From positions 27,475-91,474 of the forward strand of contig NZ_DOPX01000010.1 in assembly GCF_003514505.1 (NCBI RefSeq): DNA of 64,000 nucleotides. Reading direction: 5' to 3'. Each line of letters opens with the position of its first letter. Position 1 is the first letter of the stretch. This DNA comes from Proteiniclasticum sp. GTDB taxonomy: Bacteria > Bacillota > Clostridia > Clostridiales > Clostridiaceae. The notes beneath the pieces were generated by a model. The model made no database searches and was not told the DNA's origin. It worked only from the letters and a program-made list of their open reading frames with translations. A program made the translations under genes and the position numbers. Shown piece after piece: positions 32,408 to 40,779 of this stretch.

Positions 32408-33814
32408 CTACAATACTTCTTTTGTCCATCGGTTGGACTGATAGATATAGTATCCATAAAGCACCACCAGGATATTGGAGACATTCATGGCAATCCAGAC
32501 ACCTCTCTGACCTAACCCAGTGAACTGGTTGAAGATGAGAATCAAAGGGATTCTCACAAGCCAAAGCCTTCCAATGGCCATGAACATGGAGTAGTTTGTA
32601 TGCCCCGCTCCCTGGAAGAGGCCCTGAAAGATGGAGAAAAGCCCCATGAGTGGGATGGTCGGCAGGATATAAATAAGGTACTCCAAGCTTTGGGACACCA
32701 TGAGCTCTTCTGCTGTTGGGGTGAAGAAATAAATCAGCTCCGTTCTGAAGATATAGATAAGTGCACTGCCCACGAGACTGATGAGAAGGGAAAGCTTCAC
32801 CGCTTTCCAGAAGCCTTCCTTGACCCGCTCCGGATTCTTCGCTCCCATATTCTGTCCTACGATGGAGGTGAGCCCTGACCCAATGCCCATGGCAGGCATC
32901 ATGATGATGTTGTTGATGCGGTTGATGAGAGCAAAAGCTGCTAAAAGTGATGTACCATAGGATGCGATAAAGGTGTTGAGTAGAATGAATCCAAAAGCAG
33001 CACCTGACTGCCCCGTGGCACTGGGGAGTCCCACCTTCACAATCCGCTTCAGCTTCTTTGTTTCCAGAGGAATGTTTTTAAAAGACACCGAAAACGCCTT
33101 GGATGTTTTTCTCATCATGTAGTAACCAAGAAACATCAGCACCACATGAGCAATAGAGGTAGCAGCTGCTGCCCCTCCTACCCCCATGCCAAGTCCACGG
33201 ATTCCTAATAGGGGTATTTCTGAAAAAATGAAAAATGGATCCAGAATGATATTCACCACCGCCGCGATGCTGTTGACGATGGTGGAGGATTTCGTATTTC
33301 CTTGGGCATTCATGATGGCCATGAACCCCATAAAAAGGATATGCGGAGGCACACCCAGGAAAATGATCTTCAGATACTCTGTGGAAAGAGCTCCAAATCG
33401 GCCCTCACCACCCATGAACTGAATGATATAGGGTGATGAGATATAGCCTAGCCCTCCGAGAATCAGTCCAATAAACCCACTGAAGAGGATCACATGATAT
33501 GCGTACTCTTTTGCTTCCTTCTGCTTGTTTCTCCCGATGAGCTGGGCGAGGATCGAGGTTCCCGCAATCTGAACACCCATGCCGATGGCCTGAAAAAGAA
33601 ACATCACGGGATTCACAAAAGATACTGCAGCAAACTCCGTGGTGCCAAGCTGCCCCACAAAGTAAGCATCTGCCATATTGTAGAGCGTCATGATGAGATT
33701 ATTCACTATGAGTGGAAAAGAGATCATAAGAAGAACTGAGTACATGGGACCATTTAAGATCATCTCCGTCTTGGATGCTTTTTTCACCATGTTTATTTGT
33801 TCTGTTTCCGCCAT
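32408..33814 (-). CDS. MATE-family efflux transporter (NorM-like)
   Basis: 468 residues from ATG 33812-33814 with GGGAGGGG upstream; the longer frame starts without a ribosome site. Na+ or H+ coupled multidrug exporter with 12 spans in two related halves. Motifs: PLIVNNLIMTLYNMADAYFVGQLGTTEFAAVSFVNPVMFLFQAIGMGVQIAGTSILAQLIGR in the first half; GLPSATGQSGAAFGFILLNTFIASYG and NIIMMPAMGIGSGLTSIVGQNMGAKNPERVKEGF in the second. Ends facing the MerR-RDD A gene; both share a terminator. Since MerR regulators often control drug exporters, regulation of this gene by the neighbouring MerR-RDD protein is possible but its own promoter was not resolved. Confidence 0.92.
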   Translation of the reverse strand: MAETEQINMVKKASKTEMILNGPMYSVLLMISFPLIVNNLIMTLYNMADAYFVGQLGTTEFAAVSFVNPVMFLFQAIGMGVQIAGTSILAQLIGRNKQKEAKEYAYHVILFSGFIGLILGGLGYISSPYIIQFMGGEGRFGALSTEYLKIIFLGVPPHILFMGFMAIMNAQGNTKSSTIVNSIAAVVNIILDPFFIFSEIPLLGIRGLGMGVGGAAAATSIAHVVLMFLGYYMMRKTSKAFSVSFKNIPLETKKLKRIVKVGLPSATGQSGAAFGFILLNTFIASYGTSLLAAFALINRINNIIMMPAMGIGSGLTSIVGQNMGAKNPERVKEGFWKAVKLSLLISLVGSALIYIFRTELIYFFTPTAEELMVSQSLEYLIYILPTIPLMGLFSIFQGLFQGAGHTNYSMFMAIGRLWLVRIPLILIFNQFTGLGQRGVWIAMNVSNILVVLYGYYIYQSNRWTKEVL

Positions 33815-33944
33815 CTTTATCCCCTCCCTTGCACTGGTGCAAAACCCACTGTGATGAAATCTCATTCTTTCTGATATAGTTCAATATACCATGTTTTCCC
33901 GGTGTACTGGACTTCTCTCCGGTACAGATTCTCCTCTAAAAGAT

Positions 33945-33974
33945 ACAAAAGGGAAGCACCCGCTTCCCTTTTGT
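33945..33974 (-). terminator. Terminator of the padR-DUF2812 operon
   Basis: Perfect 13-bp stem ACAAAAGGGAAGC/GCTTCCCTTTTGT with a 4-nt loop; on the minus strand it is followed by ATCTTTTAG. Symmetric enough to act both ways. Confidence 0.85.
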
Positions 33975-33980
33975 ACTCCA

Positions 33981-35165
33981 CTATTCATTTGTAGAAACTG
34001 CCGTATCGTTGAGACTTTCTGAGATCTTCAACAGAATTGATTCCCTTGAAGGTTCCTTATCTGTATGATAGAACATACGAAGAACTAAGTCTCCTTTGAC
34101 TGCTAGAATTTCCCATTCATTCCTAACATAGACCTCATCTAATCCATCTACAAGCACTTCTTCAAAATCACTGACAACAGTTCCATAGTATAGACTGGCT
34201 TTCAGCGATTCCAGAAACCGTTCTCGAATCCTTTGACTTTTGATGAGATATACGTCTTGATAAAGAGAGAGGTACCCATCAGGTCCATCGTAATATTCGT
34301 GAGTTTTAATCACTTCCCCAAAAACTGTTTTTCTGCTTTTATATTCTCCGTTATAGGAAACGGAAGATTCTTCTTTGCGAAATTCTCCTTCATGAAACTC
34401 CTCAATGGTTATGAATGGCCCTTCAAAAGAGCTGGGACTATCTCCTCTTACTGAGGTGGATCCCTCAATGAGCCCTAGAATCAGAACCCCTGAAACAAAT
34501 ACTGCAACAATGCCTTTTTTCCAGATTCTCATTGCTTTTTCAAAAGGAGTGATTGTCCTAAGAGGTACACCTTTTTTTAATTTCAAGATCAGGTACTGAC
34601 TGCTGATCATTCCTATCGCATAATACCCGATGCCTAATGCAATCGTTCCAAATAAAAGGAATCCAAATGCCGGTGTATCAATGAGTATTTTATTAAAGGC
34701 CTCCACAAAAAACTTGAGATATTCTCCAACACTTCTTCTTGGATATCGGGACCTTTGTATCGTAAAGAGAATAAAATATGTGACAATCAAAGATAGAAAT
34801 TCCTTCAGAAAACCCTTTCTCAATATCTTAACAGACTCTATCTGATCCTCAGGTTGTGTATAGAATTCTAGTGGATCTGTATTTTTGTCTGCAGAAAAAA
34901 TCTGAATCTGACGCTTTCCGCATACATGGGTCCATCCACATTCCTCATAAACAAGGATCTGTTCTTCTGGAATCTTTCCATCTTCCAGCCTTTTATCGTC
35001 CACGATCTCCACCCGGTAGCTGAGATTCTTTGGTTCATCTTTTCGGAATCTGCTGAGTTGATGACCTCTTTTATCAAGAATCAGGCCTTTCTTAGCTTTT
35101 CTCTCATAAAACTCTTCCGTTTCTACAAGCGAAAAAGAACTTGGATGCAAACTGTATCTTTTCAT
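33981..35165 (-). CDS. DUF2812 membrane protein, second copy
   Basis: 394 residues. N-terminal 120 residues are a DUF2812 domain: FSLVETEEFYERKAKKGLILDKRG, LSRFRKDEPKNLSYRVEIVDD, VYEECGWTHVCGKRQIQIFSADKNTDP. Then three hydrophobic segments (around 125-145, 170-195 and 215-232) and a 150-residue tail whose end (GLDEVYVRNEWEILAVKGDLVLRMFYH) is shared with the paralog just upstream. DUF2812 proteins are typically found beside PadR regulators, as here, and have no known biochemical role. Start ATG 35163-35165, 58 bp after the first copy. Confidence 0.82.
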   Translation of the reverse strand: MKRYSLHPSSFSLVETEEFYERKAKKGLILDKRGHQLSRFRKDEPKNLSYRVEIVDDKRLEDGKIPEEQILVYEECGWTHVCGKRQIQIFSADKNTDPLEFYTQPEDQIESVKILRKGFLKEFLSLIVTYFILFTIQRSRYPRRSVGEYLKFFVEAFNKILIDTPAFGFLLFGTIALGIGYYAIGMISSQYLILKLKKGVPLRTITPFEKAMRIWKKGIVAVFVSGVLILGLIEGSTSVRGDSPSSFEGPFITIEEFHEGEFRKEESSVSYNGEYKSRKTVFGEVIKTHEYYDGPDGYLSLYQDVYLIKSQRIRERFLESLKASLYYGTVVSDFEEVLVDGLDEVYVRNEWEILAVKGDLVLRMFYHTDKEPSRESILLKISESLNDTAVSTNE

Positions 35166-35223
35166 ATAAGCCCTCCAGTGTTATTCTGTCTGCTATGAGT
35201 GTTTCAGCTCTTTCATTCTGTCT

Positions 35224-36414
35224 TTATGATTTTCCAAAAGACCATTCTTTACTATTTAAAATCTCCGAGAGCTTATGGAGAAACTCTTCCTGTGACAACT
35301 GGTTTTCAGAAAAGGTTGAAATACTAAAGACAAAATCTTCTTTCACCACTACAATATCAAAGCTGTTTTTCACATAAACCTCATCCAGTCCAGCTACACT
35401 CATCTCAACATAGTCTTCTTGATATAAACTATAAAAGCTTTCATTTTTCAGTACCTCTACCAGCATCCCTCGGAGTTTATCATTCTTGATCTCATAGACT
35501 TCCTGAATAAAAGTAATATCTTTATAAAACTGATTGCTGCTTTCCTGGATCTTAATGATTTCTCCCCAGATGGTATTTTTCTTTCTATAGTAGTCCTCTC
35601 CCAGAATGGAATACTCACTCGGAGGTGCTTTTGAAACGTCGAAATCTGAAAGTGTTACATAAGGTCCTGCTACTTCACTGGGATCTTCCCGCTTCTCATA
35701 TGTGAGGATCTCTGGAGCACTCATTAGAAGCAGTCCGACCAAAACTACAATGATTGCTCCTTTTTTCAAAGGCTTCACTTTCTTTGCTAATGGCTTGATT
35801 TTTCGAAGGGGTATTCCCTTCTTCAGCCTGGAAATATAGTACTGACTGCTGGCAATACCAAAGATGTAATTTCCAATTCCATTGAAAAGAATCAGTATGA
35901 AGAGTATCGCAAGAGAAGGCTGATTAATGAAGAGTTTGAAATATGAGGAACCCATATTCTTCATAAAATCCCCAAAATTACTTCCACCAAATGCTCGAAG
36001 ATTTGCTAGGAACATAAGTGACCATGAGGCCAACAAACTGATAAATGCGATAAGATCAGTTTTCCTTAGAATCTTAATGGATTCGATCTGATCTTCCGGC
36101 TGGTAGTAAAGCTCTGGAGGATCTGTACTCTTGTCTGCTGAAAAAATCTGAATATGGCGGTGCCCACATACATGCGTCCAGCCGCATTCTTCGTAGATGG
36201 CAACCTGTTCTTCCGGTATCTTTCGTTCTTTTAGCTTATCATAATCGATGACTTCTACCCGGTAGCTGAGCTGCTTTGGTTCTTCCTTTCTGAATCTACT
36301 GAGATAGTCTCCACGCTTCTCCAGAATGAGTCCTTTCTCTGCTTTTTTCTCATAGAACTCTTCAATCTCTACTAAAGAATAGGAACTTGGATGAAAATAG
36401 TACTTCTTCTTCAT
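35224..36414 (-). CDS. DUF2812 membrane protein, first copy
   Basis: 396 residues, paralog of the next gene by tandem duplication. DUF2812 head (SLVEIEEFYEKKAEKGLILEKRGDYLSRFRKEEPKQLSYRVEVIDY ... VAIYEECGWTHVCGHRHIQIFSADKSTDP), three membrane stretches (LIAFISLLASWSLMFLANL; LAILFILILFNGIGNYIFGIA; KKGAIIVVLVGLLLMSA) and a soluble tail ending in GLDEVYVKNSFDIVVVKEDFVFSIST. Its start overlaps the padR stop by 4 bp (ATGA), so it is translated with the regulator. Membrane stress or envelope sensing is a guess based on the PadR partner only. Confidence 0.82.
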   Translation of the reverse strand: MKKKYYFHPSSYSLVEIEEFYEKKAEKGLILEKRGDYLSRFRKEEPKQLSYRVEVIDYDKLKERKIPEEQVAIYEECGWTHVCGHRHIQIFSADKSTDPPELYYQPEDQIESIKILRKTDLIAFISLLASWSLMFLANLRAFGGSNFGDFMKNMGSSYFKLFINQPSLAILFILILFNGIGNYIFGIASSQYYISRLKKGIPLRKIKPLAKKVKPLKKGAIIVVLVGLLLMSAPEILTYEKREDPSEVAGPYVTLSDFDVSKAPPSEYSILGEDYYRKKNTIWGEIIKIQESSNQFYKDITFIQEVYEIKNDKLRGMLVEVLKNESFYSLYQEDYVEMSVAGLDEVYVKNSFDIVVVKEDFVFSISTFSENQLSQEEFLHKLSEILNSKEWSFGKS

Positions 36415-36716
36415 GTGAGATCCTCCAGTATTTTTCCATCATCCACCTGATTTTTCAGGCGCTGGTATTCTTCTTTCAGGGCTTCTATGCCGAGGGCTGT
36501 GATATGGTAGGTTTTTTTCCTTCCTTCTTCTTCCACAAGTCCGATGAGACCTTCTTTATTCATCCGGGTGAGCACGCCATAGAGGGTTCCTGGCCCCATG
36601 AGAAGCCTTCCCTTGGAAAGCTCTTTGATGCTTTGCATCATGCCATAGCCATGGCTGGGATGAATGAGTGATAAAAGGATATAGAATGTGGCTTCGGTCA
36701 TGGGTGTGCTGCTCAT
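36411..36716 (-). CDS. PadR-family transcriptional regulator
   Basis: 101 residues from the ATG 36714-36716, about 11 nt after AGGAG; a TTG four codons earlier abuts that site. PadR winged-helix: MTEATFYILLSLIHPSHGYGMMQSIKELSKGRLLMGPGTLYGVLTRMNKEGLIGLVEEEGRKKTYHITALGIEALKEEYQRL, with the HGYGM and GTLYGVLxRMxKEGLI motifs. Short subfamily without a long C-terminal dimer domain. It heads an operon with two DUF2812 genes and is preceded by a 40-bp palindrome covering its promoter, so autorepression is very likely. Confidence 0.92.
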   Translation of the reverse strand: MSSTPMTEATFYILLSLIHPSHGYGMMQSIKELSKGRLLMGPGTLYGVLTRMNKEGLIGLVEEEGRKKTYHITALGIEALKEEYQRLKNQVDDGKILEDLT

Positions 36717-36732
36717 TTCCCGTCTCAACTCC

Positions 36733-36772
36733 TACTATTATGCTACACGATATATCGTGTAACATAATAGTA
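36733..36772. promoter_or_regulatory. 40-bp palindromic operator in front of padR
   Basis: Core TACACGATATATCGTGTA (36744-36761) is a perfect 18-bp palindrome; the flanks TACTATTATG (36733-36742) and CATAATAGTA (36763-36772) extend the symmetry perfectly, with only one unpaired position per arm. It covers the -10 box and predicted transcription start. Likely PadR dimer (or double dimer) binding site. Confidence 0.8.
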
Positions 36773-36796
36773 ATTGAGAATACACCTGAATGTCAA
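36767..36796 (-). promoter_or_regulatory. Promoter of the padR-DUF2812 operon
   Basis: Minus strand TTGACA (36791-36796), 18-bp spacer, TACTAT (36767-36772); the -10 lies inside the palindrome. Confidence 0.65.
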
Positions 36797-36806
36797 GAGT
36801 TCCAAC

Positions 36807-36843
36807 AAAAAAAGAGCCTCTCACGTTATGAGAAACTCCTCTT
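36807..36843 (-). terminator. Probable terminator of the DUF1801 gene
   Basis: Minus strand stem around TCTCA-TAACG-TGAGA extended by GAG/CTC with wobble pairs, followed by seven T. Confidence 0.6.
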
Positions 36844-36850
36844 ATTTGCC

Positions 36851-37219
36851 CTATCTCCAGAACCCTGAATGTTCTTTTTTGTCTTCGATGTTGTAGGCAA
36901 TCATCTTGCGAAGAAGCTCAAAGTCTACAGGTTCTTTCCACGGAATCTGAAAAAGCTCTTTCAATAGTGGATACTTTGCCTTCAGAATATCCTCTTGGAA
37001 CTTCTGAAGGCAGGCTCTTTCCGGCCCCACCGATATGTGACCTTTGGACACACTGAAGCCGATGATAAATGTGCCATGGTCTGTAAACATGGGCTGTTTC
37101 CACTTCACTTCTTCCTGAAGCTCTGGAAACTCCTTCCGAATGTAAGAAAAAATCGAAGCCAGCCTCTCCCTTTTCTCCCCTTCTTCCACCGTTTCTAGAA
37201 ATTCTTGAAAAGTATTCAT
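36851..37219 (-). CDS. DUF1801 (YdhG/iron-chaperone-like) protein
   Basis: 122 residues. Contains EFPELQEEVKWKQPMFTDHGTFIIGFSVSKGHISVGPE, the central motif of DUF1801 proteins (WxxPxxxxxGxxxxxFxxxKxHxxxxP), and the C-terminal helix around ELLRKMIAYNIED. B. subtilis YdhG of this family is annotated as an iron chaperone; no iron ligands can be deduced here. Start ATG 37217-37219 with GGAGGTGAC upstream. It lies 22 bp after the DUF985 cupin gene and may be cotranscribed with it. Confidence 0.8.
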   Translation of the reverse strand: MNTFQEFLETVEEGEKRERLASIFSYIRKEFPELQEEVKWKQPMFTDHGTFIIGFSVSKGHISVGPERACLQKFQEDILKAKYPLLKELFQIPWKEPVDFELLRKMIAYNIEDKKEHSGFWR

Positions 37220-37241
37220 CCTTCGTCACCTCCTTGACTCT

Positions 37242-37727
37242 TTACTCCGGTAGCACTTCATAGGCAAGTTTCTCAATGATTTCCTGATGCTCGGGAAATT
37301 CTGAAGCAAGTTCCTTCTTCGTAAACAGCTTAAAATCTTTAAAATCAAATCCAGGCACCACGGTGCAGCTGACTAAGGCATATCCTTCTTCTACCGATGA
37401 CCCGAAGATCTCACCTGCTTTCACCGTATGGTGCGGCACCATTCCAGTTTCCAGTCCCAAAACTGTTTTCTCATAGGTGCCATCTCTTAGAATGGAATGA
37501 ACCGTCAATGGATTTCCTCCATGGTAAAACCAGAGCTCATCCGACACCAGCTGGTGAAAATGAGACGGGCTCTCCTTTGTAAGAAGAAAATAGATGTTGG
37601 TATACAGGGGCAGATTCGCCTCTTCTTTTCCATATTTTTCTTCTGATCTGTCTGTTTGTCTATAAAATCCACCTTCCGGATGGGGCTCTAAATTCAGTTC
37701 CTTGATCCATTCCTCTGCTGTTCTCAT
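37242..37727 (-). CDS. DUF985 cupin-fold protein
   Basis: 161 residues from ATG 37725-37727 (GAGGTG upstream; the GTG four codons earlier overlaps it). Cupin_5 family: TAEEWIKELNLEPHPEGGFYRQTDRS, TNIYFLLTKESPSHFHQLVSDELWFYHGG, LGLETGMVPHHTVKAGEIFGSSVEEGYALVSCTVVPGFDFKDFKLF. The HFHxxxxDExWxxxxG motif is the cupin 1 metal-binding pattern (two His and Asp/Glu). Members are described as sugar- or amino-acid-derived metabolite binding proteins with unproven activity. No obvious partner beyond the downstream DUF1801 gene. Confidence 0.85.
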   Translation of the reverse strand: MRTAEEWIKELNLEPHPEGGFYRQTDRSEEKYGKEEANLPLYTNIYFLLTKESPSHFHQLVSDELWFYHGGNPLTVHSILRDGTYEKTVLGLETGMVPHHTVKAGEIFGSSVEEGYALVSCTVVPGFDFKDFKLFTKKELASEFPEHQEIIEKLAYEVLPE

Positions 37728-37759
37728 GATGCACCTCACGTTTTTATTTCAGTATACCA

Positions 37760-37796
37760 AAAAACTCTACAGATTTTGTGAACCTGTAGAGTTTTT
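37760..37796. terminator. Bidirectional terminator
   Basis: Perfect 13-bp stem AAAAACTCTACAG/CTGTAGAGTTTTT with an 11-nt loop. On the minus strand it terminates the MerR-RDD B/C operon just past the stop at 37806. Confidence 0.88.
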
Positions 37797-37805
37797 CTGC
37801 ATAGT

Positions 37806-39248
37806 CTATGGCAGTATGATCTTATAGGAATGTTTATAGTAACGATTTGTGGAGGTTTCCTGGGGGATGATGAAGCCTCCCCCACCTGTATATCCTCTGT
37901 AGTCCACCGTAGAGTCTGCTACCACGCCTTTATGTTTCATGGTAAAATCCTCCATGGTCTTTTCATAAATCTCCTTCATTATATCTTCAGGTTTCAAAGC
38001 AGAGAAAAATCTTCCTTTTTCCTCTGCTCCTGCTGCGGAAAGATAGGCAAGACCCATATAGTCTCTATTGGTTGCAATGAAGTCATCCACATCTCCAATA
38101 CTGGTCTCAAAGTAAATAGTACTCAAATACTCTCCGTCCACTTCAAACTGAAATTCTGGTTTAATGGAATAATTCAGCACCTCAATAACATAACCATCCT
38201 GCTCCACCTCTACCCAGTCTCCATTCTCATTGAGCTGTTCTAGAGGTTCCATGTCAAAGTACGCTTCATAGTAGCGGTAGTTCTCGGAAAACTCTGTTAG
38301 AGTAAGCTGCCCCCGATGGGGTGGCAGCGTCTGATATCCCATGAAAAAGAAGATACTCAGAAGGTAAAAACCATAAGCCGCCACAAAAAGCACCGGCCTT
38401 ATATTTCTTTCATCCTTCAGTCTGTAAGAAAATCCCAGCTCCCACGGCTGCTGCTCTTTCTCATCCGCCCGTTTATAAGATTTGTAGAGTGTGTACAGCT
38501 CCAAAAACGTGATATTAAATGCCAAGCCATAATAAAGTACACCTAAAGTTCTTGTGAAGGCTTCCTGGTAACTTGGATACTCTCCATCCTCTCTGCGGAC
38601 CACCAAACCCCATATGGCTTTTCCTGGTGTTGTTCCAAGTTTTGAAAGAAACAGTGGCTCTATAAGAAGCATGAGAACTGTTCCAAGAATCGTATCCACG
38701 ATATTATCAATAGTATTGTGGTTTCTCAGAAAATCATGGAATACAAAAACTCTCACAATGGTAATGAGCAGCGTATAGAACGCAAGATCCAGGATTCGAG
38801 CGAAGAATCTTCGCCATGGTGCATAAACTTGTGGAGTCCTGTCTTCCTTTTCTGGATAATAGGGACGTCCTGTTTCTTTTTCCTTCTCCTCCAATAGATG
38901 AAGATACTTTAGCCCGTCAAGGTTCTCCAGGCTGTCCACTTCATTTTTCATAACCATACATACTTCTTTGGCGTAGTGAATCTGCCCCTCTTCATTTTCA
39001 AGAGAACGGATGCGCTCTTCCAAGGTTTCCCTGATTGAAGACGCTCCAGAGAATATTCCTTTGATTTCATCCACCGTCATATGAAGACTTCGGAAGAGTT
39101 TAATCTTATAGAGTGCTTCCAGCTCTTCCTCCCCATACTCCCGGTATCCATTCTCCAGTCTCTTTGGATGAATGAGTCCTTCACTCTCATAAAACCGGAT
39201 ACTGGATCTCTCTAGACCAGTTTTTTCTTCCACTTCCTTAATTTGCAT
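37806..39248 (-). CDS. MerR-HTH / RDD-domain membrane fusion protein (copy B)
   Basis: 480 residues. MerR head QIKEVEEKTGLERSSIRFYESEGLIHPKRLENGYREYGEEELEALYKIKLFRSL (1-60), helical linker, RDD domain starting WRRFFARILDLAFY (about 145) with LGTTPGKAIWGLVVRREDGEYPSYQEAFTRT, a last span LFVAAYGFYLLSIFFFMGY, then a tail that opens with LPPHRGQLTLTEFSENYRYYEAYFD and carries FTMKHKGVVADSTVDYRGYTGGGGF near the end. The PPxRGxLTxxEFxEN motif directly after the last span is shared by all three copies. Located 54 bp downstream of copy C with no promoter or terminator between, so these two form an operon. Head nearly identical to copy C, indicating recent duplication. Confidence 0.88.
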   Translation of the reverse strand: MQIKEVEEKTGLERSSIRFYESEGLIHPKRLENGYREYGEEELEALYKIKLFRSLHMTVDEIKGIFSGASSIRETLEERIRSLENEEGQIHYAKEVCMVMKNEVDSLENLDGLKYLHLLEEKEKETGRPYYPEKEDRTPQVYAPWRRFFARILDLAFYTLLITIVRVFVFHDFLRNHNTIDNIVDTILGTVLMLLIEPLFLSKLGTTPGKAIWGLVVRREDGEYPSYQEAFTRTLGVLYYGLAFNITFLELYTLYKSYKRADEKEQQPWELGFSYRLKDERNIRPVLFVAAYGFYLLSIFFFMGYQTLPPHRGQLTLTEFSENYRYYEAYFDMEPLEQLNENGDWVEVEQDGYVIEVLNYSIKPEFQFEVDGEYLSTIYFETSIGDVDDFIATNRDYMGLAYLSAAGAEEKGRFFSALKPEDIMKEIYEKTMEDFTMKHKGVVADSTVDYRGYTGGGGFIIPQETSTNRYYKHSYKIILP

Positions 39249-39302
39249 GCGCTTCCTCCTCTATACTGCTGCAACTTACTCTTCTCTCCTTACCAAAAAT
39301 CT

Positions 39303-40754
39303 TCAAGGAACAATTATGCGATACCTGAGTGAAAACTCATGGATGTCCGAATCATCTATGGGTAGGAGAGGTCTCAAACCAAATCTATTTTCATACCCTT
39401 TATAGGAGATCTCTGAAGATGCTTTTACACCCTCTCTTTGAATCCCCCCGGAGGTTTGTGCCAAAGGCCCCATAACAAAGATTTCTGAACTGGGATTCAG
39501 ATCCAGTATACCCACATCCTTCTGTGCTCCGACCATCGCAAGATAGGCAAGGGTCATTTCCATCTCATATGTGGCTATGGGAAGCTTTTTGTTCTTCACA
39601 TGGATTTCAAAAGAAACCTCTTCTAAATGATTGTCCCTTACATAGTATTTAAACATAGGGATCTCCCGATAGATGAGATCAAGCTGGAACGGATCCCTCT
39701 CCTTGTTCCTAACCCATTGGCCATAGTCATCAAAATCATAGTCTTCATAGGATACATTCAGATATTTGCAGTAATACCTGAAATTTTCGGCATATTCAGC
39801 CAGCGTGAGATCTCCTCTGTTGGGAGGAAGGGTCTGAACCCTCTGAATGAACACGGACATGACAATATAAAAAAGGACGGAGCCTATAAAAAGGTTCAGT
39901 TCTATATTGCGAAGCTTCCGGAAACTGTATACTTCTCGCTGATCTTCCCATGGAAGACTTTCTCCAAGCATCACCATCTGATAACTTTTGAAAAGAAAAT
40001 ACCAGGACAGTACCGGAATGAAGAAAGCCATTCCTTTGACTATGACACCTTTGGTTCTATATTTTAAGGATTGATATGACATGTATTCTCCTGATTCATC
40101 TCGAAGCTCAATACCCATGATATATTTCCCTGGAGTTATACCAAATCTTGAAAGAAATACAGGTTCGAGAAAAAACATCAGAATCAAAGCAATCACAACA
40201 TCTGCCGTATGGTTCAGTATCGTATCATTTCTCAGGATCTGTCCAAAGATGAGTGCTCGTATCGTCATGGCAATAAGCTTGTAGAAGAAGAGGTCAAACA
40301 TCCTTGCTGTAAACCTTCTGACGCACTCTTTTGGGCCCATGGCAGGAAGCTTTATTTTTTCGTAGTATTTCCTGCCTGTGCTTTTCTCCTTGTCATTTAG
40401 AAGATTGAGATACTTCTCTCCATCCAGCTCTTCAAGGCTGATATCTTCTCTAATGATTTCTTGACAAAGTTCTTCTGCAAAGGATGTAGCATCCTTTGCT
40501 TTCTGAAGTTCATTACCCCGTTTTGTCAGGAATGAGCCCAATGTAATTCCTTCTGAAAAGACCTCTTTGACTTCTTCCACCGTTGCACCAAGGCTTCGTA
40601 GAAGCATAATTTTATAGAGTGCTTCCAGGTCTTCTTCCCCATATTCCCGATATCCGTTCTCCAGTCTCATTGGATGAATAAGCCCCTCTTTCTCATAAAA
40701 ACGGATGCTGGATCTCTCCAGACCTGTTTTTTCTTCCACTTCCTTAATTTGCAT
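39303..40754 (-). CDS. MerR-HTH / RDD-domain membrane fusion protein (copy C)
   Basis: 483 residues, first gene of the B/C operon. MerR head QIKEVEEKTGLERSSIRFYEKEGLIHPMRLENGYREYGEEDLEALYKIMLLRSL, linker, RDD domain (ECVRRFTARMFDLFFYKLIAM ... FGITPGKYIMGIELRDESGEYMSYQSLKYRT), a hydrophobic stretch LFIGSVLFYIVMSVFIQRV, and a tail from LPPNRGDLTLAEYAENFRYYCKYLN to the end. Start ATG with a run of G (AAGGGGGGGAG) as ribosome site. Preceded by a promoter with 19-bp spacer like that of copy A. Head, membrane and tail lengths equal the other copies, so the fusion is stable and not an assembly artefact. Confidence 0.88.
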   Translation of the reverse strand: MQIKEVEEKTGLERSSIRFYEKEGLIHPMRLENGYREYGEEDLEALYKIMLLRSLGATVEEVKEVFSEGITLGSFLTKRGNELQKAKDATSFAEELCQEIIREDISLEELDGEKYLNLLNDKEKSTGRKYYEKIKLPAMGPKECVRRFTARMFDLFFYKLIAMTIRALIFGQILRNDTILNHTADVVIALILMFFLEPVFLSRFGITPGKYIMGIELRDESGEYMSYQSLKYRTKGVIVKGMAFFIPVLSWYFLFKSYQMVMLGESLPWEDQREVYSFRKLRNIELNLFIGSVLFYIVMSVFIQRVQTLPPNRGDLTLAEYAENFRYYCKYLNVSYEDYDFDDYGQWVRNKERDPFQLDLIYREIPMFKYYVRDNHLEEVSFEIHVKNKKLPIATYEMEMTLAYLAMVGAQKDVGILDLNPSSEIFVMGPLAQTSGGIQREGVKASSEISYKGYENRFGLRPLLPIDDSDIHEFSLRYRIIVP

Positions 40755-40779
40755 TGGCTCCCCCCCTTATATTACTTCT

